This document shows positions 15,599 to 23,166 of a stretch of DNA of 48,556 bases, in pieces (position 1 is the stretch's first letter; every line of letters begins with the position of its first letter). Source of the DNA: CBDFGT01 sp965247225 (GTDB lineage Bacteria > Pseudomonadota > Alphaproteobacteria > Rhizobiales > Rhizobiaceae); the NCBI GenBank assembly GCA_965247225.1, contig CBDFGT010000038.1:1-48556 (forward strand), given 5' to 3'. The notes under the pieces are model-generated. The model saw only the letters and a program-made list of their open reading frames with translations, was not told the DNA's origin and made no database searches. The position numbers were made by a program, and so were the translations under genes.

Positions 15599-16144
15599 AT
15601 GACCACTTCATTGCAAACCGAGTTGATCGCTGCCATCCGCAATATTCCTGATTACCCGAAACCGGGGATCATGTTTCGCGATATTACCACGCTTCTGGGC
15701 AATCCCCGTGCCTTTCGCCGGGCGGTGGATGAACTGGTGCATCCGTTTGCCGGCACCAAGGTTGACAAGATTGCCGGCATGGAAGCCCGCGGCTTTATCC
15801 TGGGCGGTGCCGTCGCGCACCAGTTGTCTGCAGGTTTCATTCCCATTCGCAAAAAGGGCAAGCTGCCGCATGATGTTGTGAGCATTGCCTATAGTCTGGA
15901 ATATGGTCTGGACGAAATGGAAATGCACCGCGATGCGGTGGTTCCCGGCGAGAAGGTGATCCTGATTGATGATCTGATTGCCACAGGTGGCACAGCCGTC
16001 GGTGCTGTTTCGCTGTTGCGGCAGATGGGGGCCGATGTCATTGCGTCCTGTTTTGTCATTGATCTGCCGGAACTGGGTGGCCGCAAGAAGCTTGAGGCGC
16101 TGGGCGTTGACGTGCGCACGCTGATTGCCTTCGACGGCCATTGA
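15599..16144 (+). CDS. apt: adenine phosphoribosyltransferase
   Basis: Converts adenine and PRPP to AMP and pyrophosphate (purine salvage, cytoplasm). The 181-residue length is normal. Seen: YPKPGIMFRDITTLLGNP near the N-terminus (adenine-binding and hood region), GMEARGFILGGAVAHQL, and the PRPP-binding loop VILIDDLIATGGTA. The start at 15599 gives the family's usual N-terminus; the open frame extends 24 codons upstream across the promoter and is not used. apt often follows petABC in this order of bacteria, and here a toxin module has been placed between them. Confidence 0.96.
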   Translation: MTTSLQTELIAAIRNIPDYPKPGIMFRDITTLLGNPRAFRRAVDELVHPFAGTKVDKIAGMEARGFILGGAVAHQLSAGFIPIRKKGKLPHDVVSIAYSLEYGLDEMEMHRDAVVPGEKVILIDDLIATGGTAVGAVSLLRQMGADVIASCFVIDLPELGGRKKLEALGVDVRTLIAFDGH

Positions 16145-16147
16145 CCG

Positions 16148-16615
16148 TCATTCAAATTCGATCACCGTACTTTCAAAACGCAGAACCGGCTCATTATTCT
16201 GGTTGAAACCCTCGCAAAGGCTGCGGTTGAGACGGAGGCCTGGTCTGGATGCCGATGGTCTGCTGTCAAGCGGTGTGAAAGAAAAGGTGATCACGTCGCC
16301 TGCAAATACCGGTTTCAGCCATCTCAAATGTTTGAATCCGGGTGATGGGCCCCATTTGGGCGGGGTGAGATTTCTGGCTGCAAGGGCTCTGGCTTCACTC
16401 TGGTTATAGGCGACAAACGTTGCCATCCACGCGGAGCATGTGTGCCAGCCTGATGCACACAGGCCCCCGAAGACGGATCGTCTCGCGCTGTCAGGATCGA
16501 TATGGAAATGCTGCGGATCAAACTTGCGGGCGAATGCAATGATTTTTTCCGGGGTGAATTCATAAGTACCCGTGACGACCCGTTCATGGGCCTTGTAAAG
16601 CTCGGCGCTTCTCAT
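16148..16615 (-). CDS. MaoC-like hotdog-fold hydratase (a)
   Basis: A 155-residue single-hotdog protein of the MaoC family, related to (R)-specific enoyl-CoA hydratases. The active-site 'hydratase 2' motif is present: FARKFDPQHFHIDPDSAR (catalytic Asp and His), then FGGLCASGWHT. LKPVFAGDVITFSFTPL is the usual second strand pattern. It is the second gene of a leftward pair with a very similar MaoC protein three bases upstream, which suggests that they work as a heterodimer or arose by duplication. The exact acyl substrate cannot be read from sequence. It converges on apt with a 3-base gap. Confidence 0.88.
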   Translation of the reverse strand: MRSAELYKAHERVVTGTYEFTPEKIIAFARKFDPQHFHIDPDSARRSVFGGLCASGWHTCSAWMATFVAYNQSEARALAARNLTPPKWGPSPGFKHLRWLKPVFAGDVITFSFTPLDSRPSASRPGLRLNRSLCEGFNQNNEPVLRFESTVIEFE

Positions 16616-16618
16616 GGG

Positions 16619-17083
16619 TCACAATTCCCCTGCCGGGCGCAGGCGAACCATTGCCGGGTTTTCCAGATAGAGCACAACGGCGCCGTTTTGGTCGCGCACC
16701 GTGTGGCCGAAATTGACGAGGCCGATGCCGGGCTTTGAATTCAGGGGTCTCGCATTCAGCACCTCACCGCAGTAATGCAGGCTGTCGCCCGCCATCACGG
16801 GTTTTTTCCACTCCATCGTGTCAACGCCGGGTGCGCCTTCCGAGGCGGTTTCCTCCAGAAAGCTGTCAAACATCATCCGCATCATCATGGCGCTTGTGTG
16901 CCAGCCGGATGCGGCCAGGCCACCCAGAATGCTGGCCTTGCCCGCTTCCGCATCCAGATGCATGGGTTGCGGATCAAATTCGCGGGCAAATTCCATCATC
17001 TCTTCTGCCGTGACAATGCTGCCTGAGGTTTCAAACCTGCGACCGACTGTAAAATCTTCAAAATAGTATTTGATCTTGCGCAT
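16619..17083 (-). CDS. MaoC-like hotdog-fold hydratase (b)
   Basis: A 154-residue MaoC-family protein, paralogous to its neighbour. The motif FAREFDPQPMHLDAEAG carries the catalytic Asp and His, and LGGLAASGWHT matches the next conserved block. WKKPVMAGDSLHYCGEVLNARPL is typical of the family. It begins MRKIKYYFEDFTVGRRFETSG, a usual MaoC opening. The pair is adjacent to apt and is conserved in this arrangement in relatives as far as I recall (knowledge, not shown here). The 3-base gap indicates co-transcription and coupling. Confidence 0.9.
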   Translation of the reverse strand: MRKIKYYFEDFTVGRRFETSGSIVTAEEMMEFAREFDPQPMHLDAEAGKASILGGLAASGWHTSAMMMRMMFDSFLEETASEGAPGVDTMEWKKPVMAGDSLHYCGEVLNARPLNSKPGIGLVNFGHTVRDQNGAVVLYLENPAMVRLRPAGEL

Positions 17084-17222
17084 GGCCCGTGTTCCTCCTG
17101 TCCTTGCACTGATGTTTCAAGCTGTTGAATCCCAGGGGCCGTTCATACATGGTATAATGGACTGGTTTATGCGGTCAATGCAGGCTAATCTGGATTCGTA
17201 TTGATCGTGGAAAGGGTGCCGG

Positions 17223-18329
17223 GTGCAGACTTTGAAAGAGGATTTGGCCGCCGCTGCTGCCGCAGGCTTGCTGCATGCCGGGCAGGTGGAGCCCCTGGTG
17301 CAGTTCGTTGCGGCGCGGCATGTGCCGCCATCGCATGGGCGTGAAGGCGAGGCGCTGTCCGACCCGAAGCCTGTTGACCCTGTCAACCCGCTGGAAGACA
17401 GTGAAATGCCGCGTTTCGTGCGCGGTTTTCATGATATTCTCATCACCATCGGGATTGTGATTGCCCTGACGGGCCTTTGGGGCATAGGTTCGGTCTATGC
17501 GGTCTTTCCTGCCGTGATCCTCATGTCCGAAATTCTCGTGAAGCGTCAGAGGCTGGCGCTTCCCGCCGTTGTCATGACCCTTGCCCTGACCATTCTGATT
17601 GCCGTTACCATGTTTGTGGTGGTGCTCGGTTCGTTCGAGAATCTGGACGACAATCTGTATTTCTTCCTGTTTACGGGCAGTTTCCCGGTTCTGCTCGGGC
17701 TTTTCTACTGGCGCTACAAGGTGCCGCTGGCCCTGGCCCTGACGATTTTTTCAGGCGGAGCGGTCGTTGTCTCGGCCATTATCCTCATCCTCTCGCAAAT
17801 TTTCCACGATCCGCAATTGCTGATGCACCACAGGCTGCTTGGCACGGTGCTGTTTTTTGTCGTGTCCCTCAGCCTGTTTCTGATTGCACTGAGCTTTGAC
17901 CTGAAAGATCCGGAACGGCGGACGCGCCTGTCGGATGTGGCCTTCTGGCTGCATCTGGTGACAGCCCCGGCCTTGCTCTATGCCACTCTGGCCTTCGTGT
18001 ATCTGCACGAGTTTGGCGGCTCGTGGTGGACGGGTGATGTTTCACAGCTTCAGGCCATTGTCACGGTGCTGATCGTTGCCGGTTTCATGAAAGCCGGACT
18101 GCTGCTCGACCGGCGTGCCTTTGTTACCTCCGGGCTTTCATCGCTTTCCGTGGCGATCTGGTCGCTGTTTGATACCAGCCGTCTTGATGCGGATACCACA
18201 GTGTTTGCGATCATGGTTCTGGTGGGGCTGATCGTCCTGTCCATCGGTATCGGCTGGCCGCATCTGCGGCGGCTGCTGTTCCGGTTCCTGCCGGTATCGA
18301 TCAAGACAAGATTGCCGCCACTTCGGTGA
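17223..18329 (+). CDS. polytopic membrane protein, DUF2157-like
   Basis: A 368-residue inner-membrane protein of unknown function. The first about 65 residues are soluble (KEDLAAAAAAGLLHAGQVEP begins an N-terminal helix often seen in DUF2157 proteins). At least nine hydrophobic segments follow, beginning with ILITIGIVIALTGLW near residue 72. The last segment is followed by a basic C-terminus (RRLLFRFLPVSIKTRLPPLR). The proposed start is a GTG at 17223; no clear ribosome site is visible, so a start some codons later is possible. It is transcribed alone between the MaoC pair and ychF. Confidence 0.7.
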   Translation: MQTLKEDLAAAAAAGLLHAGQVEPLVQFVAARHVPPSHGREGEALSDPKPVDPVNPLEDSEMPRFVRGFHDILITIGIVIALTGLWGIGSVYAVFPAVILMSEILVKRQRLALPAVVMTLALTILIAVTMFVVVLGSFENLDDNLYFFLFTGSFPVLLGLFYWRYKVPLALALTIFSGGAVVVSAIILILSQIFHDPQLLMHHRLLGTVLFFVVSLSLFLIALSFDLKDPERRTRLSDVAFWLHLVTAPALLYATLAFVYLHEFGGSWWTGDVSQLQAIVTVLIVAGFMKAGLLLDRRAFVTSGLSSLSVAIWSLFDTSRLDADTTVFAIMVLVGLIVLSIGIGWPHLRRLLFRFLPVSIKTRLPPLR

Positions 18330-18333
18330 AGGG

Positions 18334-18360
18334 CGGCAACAGGACAAGTCCTGTTTGCCG
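18334..18360. terminator. hairpin between convergent DUF2157-like gene and ychF
   Basis: CGGCAACAGGA (18334-18344) pairs with TCCTGTTTGCCG (18349-18360) with one bulged T and a CAAG loop. It lies between two converging genes but lacks a T run, so termination is likely but not certain. Confidence 0.55.
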
Positions 18361-18367
18361 ACAAGGA

Positions 18368-19471
18368 TCATGTGTTGAAGCGGAAGTGGATCACGTCGCC
18401 GTCAGCCACAATATATTCCTTGCCTTCGTCACGGCCCTTGCCTGCTTCCCTGGCACCGACTTCGCCCTTGCAGGCAATATAGTCCTCATAGCCGATGGTG
18501 AAGGCGCGAATGAAGCCGCGCTCGAAATCCGTATGGATGACACCGGCAGCCGCAGGCGCTTTGGTGCCGCGGGTAATGGTCCAGGCGCGGCATTCTTTCG
18601 GGCCGACCGTGAAATAGGTGATGAGGTCGAGCAGGTGGTAGCCGGCCCGGATCAGCCGGTCGAGGCCTGCCTCATCAAGGCCGAGTGCCGCGAGAAATTC
18701 TTTTGCTTCCTCGTCCGGCAATTGCGCCACTTCGGCCTCGATGGCGGCTGAAATGATCACGCATTCGGCCCCCTGTTCGGCGGCCATTTTCGCCACGGCC
18801 TGCGTGTGCGCATTGCCATCCACTGCATCGGCTTCGGCAACATTGCAGACATAGAGAACCGGATGCGACGTGAGCAGGTTCAGGCCCCTGAGGATCTCGA
18901 TCTCGTCTGCGGCCAGTGTTTTCAGCAGCAGGCGGGCAGGCTTGCCCTCGTGCAGGAGCCTGATGACCGCTTCCATGACCGGAAGCTGGGCCAGTGAATC
19001 CTTGTCCTTGGAGGCCGCCCGCTTGCGGGTCTGGTCGACACGGCGTTCGAGACTTTCCAGATCGGCGAGCATCAGCTCGGTTTCAATCGTATCGGCATCG
19101 CCCACCGGATTGATCCTGCCTTCGACATGGGTAATGTCATCATCTTCAAAGCAGCGCAGCACATGCACCACGGCATCGACCTCGCGGATATTGGCCAGGA
19201 ACTTGTTGCCCAGACCTTCGCCCTTGGAGGCACCCCGCACCAGACCGGCAATATCGACGAAGGAAATGCGGGTGGGGATGATTTCCTTTGAGCCGGCAAT
19301 GGCGGCCAGCTTTGCCATGCGCGGGTCCGGCACCGCCACTTCACCCGTGTTCGGCTCGATGGTGCAGAAAGGATAATTGGCCGCCTGGGCCGCAGCCGTC
19401 CTGGTCAGCGCGTTGAAGAGGGTGGACTTGCCGACATTTGGCAATCCGACGATACCGCATTTGAAACCCAT
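18368..19471 (-). CDS. ychF: redox-regulated ATPase YchF (Obg-related, OLA1 type)
   Basis: A universally conserved ribosome-associated P-loop NTPase that prefers ATP to GTP. The 367-residue length is exact for the family. Seen: G1 GLPNVGKS (9-16), G3 DIAGLVRGAS, the altered G4 region NVAEAD (in place of NKxD, the reason for ATP preference), a long helical insert after LESLERRVDQ, and the C-terminal TGS domain from ITYFTVGPKECRAWTI to the invariant GKEYIVADGDVIHFRFNT. It is normally next to pth in this order; here a VapC module and a GNAT gene lie between them. Confidence 0.97.
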   Translation of the reverse strand: MGFKCGIVGLPNVGKSTLFNALTRTAAAQAANYPFCTIEPNTGEVAVPDPRMAKLAAIAGSKEIIPTRISFVDIAGLVRGASKGEGLGNKFLANIREVDAVVHVLRCFEDDDITHVEGRINPVGDADTIETELMLADLESLERRVDQTRKRAASKDKDSLAQLPVMEAVIRLLHEGKPARLLLKTLAADEIEILRGLNLLTSHPVLYVCNVAEADAVDGNAHTQAVAKMAAEQGAECVIISAAIEAEVAQLPDEEAKEFLAALGLDEAGLDRLIRAGYHLLDLITYFTVGPKECRAWTITRGTKAPAAAGVIHTDFERGFIRAFTIGYEDYIACKGEVGAREAGKGRDEGKEYIVADGDVIHFRFNT

Positions 19472-19577
19472 GGGAATGTTTCCATATTCTCTGACATTTG
19501 TTGCCCTGCCTATGCGGGATAGGGCAGGGCAAGGTCAAGTCTTGTGAGGGTAAAATAGCGGATTTCGTGTGTCCGTC

Positions 19578-19604
19578 GCCTTGTTGGCAAGGCAATTTTG
19601 CCTT
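19578..19604 (+). promoter_or_regulatory. overlapping inverted repeats, likely AbrB-antitoxin operator
   Basis: GCCTTG-TTGG-CAAGGC (19578-19593) overlaps AAGGCAA-TT-TTGCCTT (19589-19604), giving three evenly placed GCCTT/AAGGC half-sites. It lies 31 bases before the AbrB-type antitoxin start. The operator role is inferred from symmetry and position. Confidence 0.5.
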
Positions 19605-19635
19605 ATGTTCAGAGTGTGTGTTTGGAGGCAAAAAA

Positions 19636-19890
19636 ATGGTTCAGCTATCCGTGACGGCAAAAGGGCAAATTACCCTGAAGAAAAAGGTTCTGGAGCATAT
19701 GAACATCAAGCCGGGCGACAAGGTTGACGTGGAACTGATGCCTGGTGGCAAAATTATGCTTGACCATGAGATGAAACGAACTTCAACGGTCGCGGATTTG
19801 GCCGGATTTCTTCCCAACAAAACAGGGTGCAGTTTTTCTGTTGAGGAGATCAATGAAGCGATTGCCACAAGTTGGGCAGGTGAAGAGTGA
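19636..19890 (+). CDS. AbrB/MazE-type antitoxin
   Basis: An 84-residue antitoxin with an N-terminal AbrB-type swapped-hairpin domain: VQLSVTAKGQITLKKKVLEH then GDKVDVELMPGGKIML. The C-terminal half (ADLAGFLPNKTGCSFSVEEI) should bind the PIN toxin. Start choice: the ATG at 19636 behind GGAGG at 19624-19628; the frame is open further upstream through the operator. The stop overlaps the GTG start of the toxin gene by four bases (GTGA), the normal coupling. The module sits between ychF and pth, which are adjacent in relatives, so it is probably an insertion. Confidence 0.85.
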   Translation: MVQLSVTAKGQITLKKKVLEHMNIKPGDKVDVELMPGGKIMLDHEMKRTSTVADLAGFLPNKTGCSFSVEEINEAIATSWAGEE

Positions 19891-20285
19891 GCATTATTGT
19901 TGATACAAATGTCCTTGTGCGCCTTATTACGAACGATGATCCACAACAGTCTGATGTCGCCAAACGCATTTTGGATGAGGCGGAACGCCTGATCATTTCG
20001 GTTTTGGTCCTCTCAGAATTGGTTTGGGTGCTCCGTCGGCTTTATCAAAACACGCCAAGCGAACTTATCAGTGTCGTTGAACTCATTCTGACTATGGAAA
20101 AAGCAATCATCGACCGCCCTGCCGTAGCGGCAGGTCTTGCCATGCTGAAAGCAGGCGGGGATTTTGCCGATGGTGTGATTGCCTTTGACGGTGCGCGTCT
20201 TGGAGGGAAGACATTTGTCAGCTTCGACAAAAAGGCATGCCAATTGCTGGAGCGGCAGGGCGTCAAGACATTGGTTCTGGCTTGA
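19887..20285 (+). CDS. VapC-family PIN-domain toxin (second)
   Basis: A 132-residue PIN-domain RNase toxin paired with the AbrB-type antitoxin. Active-site acids are visible: Asp in SIIVDTNVLVRLI, Glu in LVLSELVWVL, Asp in GGDFADGVIAFDGARLGG and the late VSFDKKA. The start is a GTG. It is unlike the VapC at 2769 in sequence, so this is a separate acquisition rather than a duplication. The target RNA is unknown. It converges on the GNAT gene with a 14-base gap and no terminator that I can see. Confidence 0.88.
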   Translation: MSIIVDTNVLVRLITNDDPQQSDVAKRILDEAERLIISVLVLSELVWVLRRLYQNTPSELISVVELILTMEKAIIDRPAVAAGLAMLKAGGDFADGVIAFDGARLGGKTFVSFDKKACQLLERQGVKTLVLA

Positions 20286-20299
20286 GTATCCAGTTGCCA

Positions 20300-20755
20300 T
20301 CAGATGAACCGGATCTGAAATCCCGTCTTGTTTTGCTCGAAACCGGATCTTTCGTAAAATTTCAGGATCTCCGGTCGCTTTGAACCTGTCAGCAGCATTA
20401 CCTTGTAGCATCCCGTCGCTTTCGCCATCGCGACAGCATGTTGCAGCACGGCGCGACCATAGCCTTTGGTGCGATGAAGGGAATGGGTCACAACATTTTC
20501 AATCAGGGCATAGGGCATGCCGCCGCGCAACAGGTTCGGGATAACAACAAGGGTGCAGGTTGCCACCATTTCCGGTCCCAGGAAGCCGCCGAAAAGGGTA
20601 AGGCCCGGATGGTTCAGCATTGCGGTACAGGCCGTTTCTGCCGCCGCTCCCTGCAAGGGCGGATCGTCCGTCCGGTCAAAATGCGCATAGAGATCCTGAA
20701 CTGTTGCAAGGTCAGACAGGCTTGCTGCCCGAATTTCAAGTCCGGCATCTGCCAT
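20300..20755 (-). CDS. GNAT-family N-acetyltransferase
   Basis: A 151-residue acetyltransferase of the GNAT fold, using acetyl-CoA; substrate unknown. Motif A (RTKGYGRAVLQHAVAMAK, the pyrophosphate-binding R/Q-x-x-G-x-G/A loop) and the C-terminal LKFYERSGF block are clear. The N-terminal LEIRAASLSDLATVQDLYAHF is a usual start. It begins two bases after the pth stop on the same strand, so it is probably the last gene of the rplY-pth unit. In relatives pth is followed by ychF directly, so this gene and the toxin module form an interruption. Confidence 0.85.
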   Translation of the reverse strand: MADAGLEIRAASLSDLATVQDLYAHFDRTDDPPLQGAAAETACTAMLNHPGLTLFGGFLGPEMVATCTLVVIPNLLRGGMPYALIENVVTHSLHRTKGYGRAVLQHAVAMAKATGCYKVMLLTGSKRPEILKFYERSGFEQNKTGFQIRFI

Positions 20756-20757
20756 TG

Positions 20758-21510
20758 TTACTTCCCCAGCAATTTCTTCAGCATTTCCGCCATCGGGCCG
20801 GTGGCTGTGATTTCCTTCGGAGAATTGGAGCGGGCCTGACGGATATGCGACTGGCCCTGCGGCTTTGGCTTGTCCGAACCGCCCCTGTCAGCCTTGGCCT
20901 TGTCAGCCATGGCTTTGGTTTCGGACTTTTCGTCTTCCGGCCTCTGGCCGGTCACCAATGCCAGCCTGTTCATGAATTGTGATTCCTCGCCCTTGACCAG
21001 CAAGGCAATATGCGTGGTTATGGCGTCCAGCAGCGGCTCCAGCCAGGTGCGCTCGTCCTTCTCAAAGGCTTCCAGCACATAGGAGGCAACGCGGTCCTTG
21101 TCGCCGGGATGGCCGATGCCGAGCCGCAGCCTGCGATATTCCTTTGTGCAGCGGCCATCGATGGATTTCAGGCCATTGTGACCACCGGCCCCGCCGCCGG
21201 TCTTGATGCGGACCTTGCCGGGGGGCAGGTCCAGATCGTCATGGATGACCAGAATTTGCGCCGGTTGCAGCCGGTAGAAATGCATGGCCTCGCCGACGCT
21301 TTCGCCCGACAGGTTCATGAAGGTCTGCGGTTTCATCAGGATGATTTTTTCACCGGCAATCTCGCCCCCGGCAATCTCGGCCCTGAATTTGGAGGACCAG
21401 CGCGAAAAGCCGTGATCATGGGCAAGGGAATCCACGGCCATGAAGCCGATATTGTGGCGGGTCAGGGCATATTTTGCGCCCGGATTTCCAAGGCCGACGA
21501 TCAGAAGCAT
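20758..21510 (-). CDS. pth: peptidyl-tRNA hydrolase
   Basis: Releases tRNA from peptidyl-tRNA that has dropped off the ribosome. The 250-residue product has the N-terminal LLIVGLGNPGAKYALTRHNI (conserved Asn and catalytic His), LMKPQTFMNLSG, IHDDLDLPPGKVRIK (catalytic Asp) and GGAGGHNGLKSI. The C-terminal 60 residues are a Lys/Asp/Pro-rich, low-complexity extension, as in other alphaproteobacterial Pth proteins. Start choice: ATG at 21510 behind GGGAGAA gives the family N-terminus; the frame runs 17 codons further into the terminator region. rplY lies upstream, behind a terminator. Confidence 0.96.
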   Translation of the reverse strand: MLLIVGLGNPGAKYALTRHNIGFMAVDSLAHDHGFSRWSSKFRAEIAGGEIAGEKIILMKPQTFMNLSGESVGEAMHFYRLQPAQILVIHDDLDLPPGKVRIKTGGGAGGHNGLKSIDGRCTKEYRRLRLGIGHPGDKDRVASYVLEAFEKDERTWLEPLLDAITTHIALLVKGEESQFMNRLALVTGQRPEDEKSETKAMADKAKADRGGSDKPKPQGQSHIRQARSNSPKEITATGPMAEMLKKLLGK

Positions 21511-21559
21511 GCGTGTTCTCCCGTTTGCCCTTCCTATAAAGTGAAGGGCTGCAAAAAGC

Positions 21560-21598
21560 AAAACGCCCTGTCATGCTTCTGGCAGACAGGGCGTTTTT
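21560..21598. terminator. strong bidirectional terminator between rplY and pth
   Basis: AAAACGCCCTGTC (21560-21572) pairs perfectly with GACAGGGCGTTTT (21585-21597) over a 12-base loop. T-rich tails occur in both directions. It lies just after the rplY stop, so pth probably depends on read-through or on its own promoter. Confidence 0.93.
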
Positions 21599-21615
21599 CA
21601 AACATGTTACAAAGC

Positions 21616-22206
21616 CTATTCGGCGTCCGATGTGCCGCCGGCTGGCGATACGATGGTCGCAATGGTGAAATCGCGGTCCTGGATCACCGGCTTTGTGCCT
21701 TCGGGAAGCTTGACATGCGAAATGTGAAGGCCGTCGCCGATCTTCGTGCCGTTCAGATCTACAGTCAGGAATTCCGGAATGGCGCTGGCAGGGCAGATCA
21801 GTTCAACTTCATGACGAACGATGTTCAGCACGCCGCCGATCTTGATGCCGGGTGACTTTTCCTGGTTGATGAAATGCACAGGCACTTCAACATGCACTTC
21901 CGTGTCGCCGGATACGCGCAGGAAATCCACATGCATCGTGAAATCGCGCACAGGGTCCAGCTGGTAGTCCTTGGGGAGGACGGCAATCTTTTCGCCAGCC
22001 ACATCGATCGTTGCAATCGTGGTCATGAAACCACCGGCATGGATCTTCAGTGTCACGTCCTTTGAAGACAGTGAAATGGCAATCGGTGCCTGCTTGTCAC
22101 CATAGATGACGGCAGGGATAAGGCCTTTGCGACGAAGTTCACGGGAGGACCCCTTACCAACCCGTTCGCGTGTCTCGGCCTTGAGCTCGTAGGATGCTTT
22201 GCTCAT
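21616..22206 (-). CDS. rplY: 50S ribosomal protein L25/general stress protein Ctc
   Basis: Binds 5S rRNA in the large ribosomal subunit. The 196-residue length marks the long CTC form, with an N-terminal L25 domain (ELKAETRERVGKGSSRELRR then GLIPAVIYG) and a C-terminal TL5-type beta domain (HVDFLRVSGDTEVHVEVPVHF, then NIVRHEVELICPASAIPEF). Start choice: ATG at 22206 behind AAAGGAAC; the upstream extension of the frame lacks a ribosome site. It is the first gene of a leftward cluster with pth, and has a strong terminator after the stop. Confidence 0.96.
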   Translation of the reverse strand: MSKASYELKAETRERVGKGSSRELRRKGLIPAVIYGDKQAPIAISLSSKDVTLKIHAGGFMTTIATIDVAGEKIAVLPKDYQLDPVRDFTMHVDFLRVSGDTEVHVEVPVHFINQEKSPGIKIGGVLNIVRHEVELICPASAIPEFLTVDLNGTKIGDGLHISHVKLPEGTKPVIQDRDFTIATIVSPAGGTSDAE

Positions 22207-22382
22207 AGTCGTTCCTTTATCAAAACTGGAGAGTTTTGCCCGGGCCTGCTCTTGTGTTCGGCCCGGAAAAAACGGAAGCACGAAGCTTCCACCGCCTTGC
22301 CTCCAAGGGTGTCCAGGCGGATCGCGCGGCTATAGACCAAAGGCGGCGGCAATGCAAGTCTTTGCGGCCTGCTGTTCAGCCC

Positions 22383-22619
22383 TCAAAAGGCGGTAAAGGT
22401 GATGGTGGTCAGCGAGCGGATGATGCCGGGGATGACGGCGATCTTTTCATTGACCATTTTGCCGATTTCAACCTCCTCCCCGACATAGATTTTCAGGAGA
22501 AGGTCATATTCGCCGGAGGTGGAATACATTTCAGACACGAGTTCGGTCTGGTAGATGGCATCCGCCACGTCATAGGTCTTGCCGGGAGCGCATTGCAACT
22601 GGACGAAAATCGGTTTCAT
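22383..22619 (-). CDS. stand-alone Lrp/AsnC ligand-binding (RAM) domain protein
   Basis: A 78-residue protein made only of the alpha-beta ligand-binding domain of Lrp/AsnC regulators: KPIFVQLQCAPGKTYDVADA, SGEYDLLLKIYV and KIAVIPGIIRSLTTITF are the usual strands and helices. The DNA-binding half is missing, so it cannot act as a usual repressor. Known stand-alone RAM proteins bind amino acids and form decamers. This could sense an amino acid or modulate a full-length Lrp. The gene is complete, with no sign that a helix-turn-helix was lost from this site. It is followed leftward by rplY, 176 bases away. Confidence 0.85.
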   Translation of the reverse strand: MKPIFVQLQCAPGKTYDVADAIYQTELVSEMYSTSGEYDLLLKIYVGEEVEIGKMVNEKIAVIPGIIRSLTTITFTAF

Positions 22620-23166
22620 GGCATGTTCCTGAATGCATCTTCGGGACGGGTGTGGTTTCTTTTGCCCTGAGTTCTACTCCTTGCATGCCGGATTTGGCAA
22701 GCCAGCCCTTCTTCAGGGGGAACCGGGTGAAGATTTGCTTCGATGATAACATTGTCATCCATATGAATTTATAGTGTTTTCTGTGGTCGACGCGCATTCG
22801 GGAAGTACCCCTCCCAGTTGCGGGGAGGGGGTGCCTCGCGCCAGTTGCACATCTGGAAAATACAAATATTTTCAATGATATGGCGACCTGAGAAAAGATG
22901 TGTGAATCCCGTAGCCAAAAAGGGGATGGGGTCTCCTGGAGACCTTCGCGCCCTCCCGGTTCCAGGATTGAGCATGATTTCGTGAACTATTGGCACTTTT
23001 CAGGTTCATTTGCACGTCTGGCAAGTTCACCCGATTGTCCTGCTTGTTTACGCTTTGCCGGATGCAATCGGCATAGCACAAAATCCATACACTCCGATTT
23101 TCCCGTGGCATCGTTGCCCTGAATATCGCAGATTGCGGTTTCGGCATGTGATTCAGGCAGGTATTC
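22620..23166. repeat. 547-base intergenic region with dispersed repeats
   Basis: No gene is supported here. The stretch 22745-22832 is a repeat copy found again, inverted, at 47391-47467; it contains the hairpin CCCCTCCC/GGGAGGGG (22808-22830) and a block with GCGCGTCGACC and CAGAAAACAC on the minus strand. At 22896-22916 lies AGATGTGTGAATCCCGTAGCC, shared with 45501-45521 except for one base. The rest, to the glycosyltransferase start, shows nothing recognisable. Confidence 0.7.
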
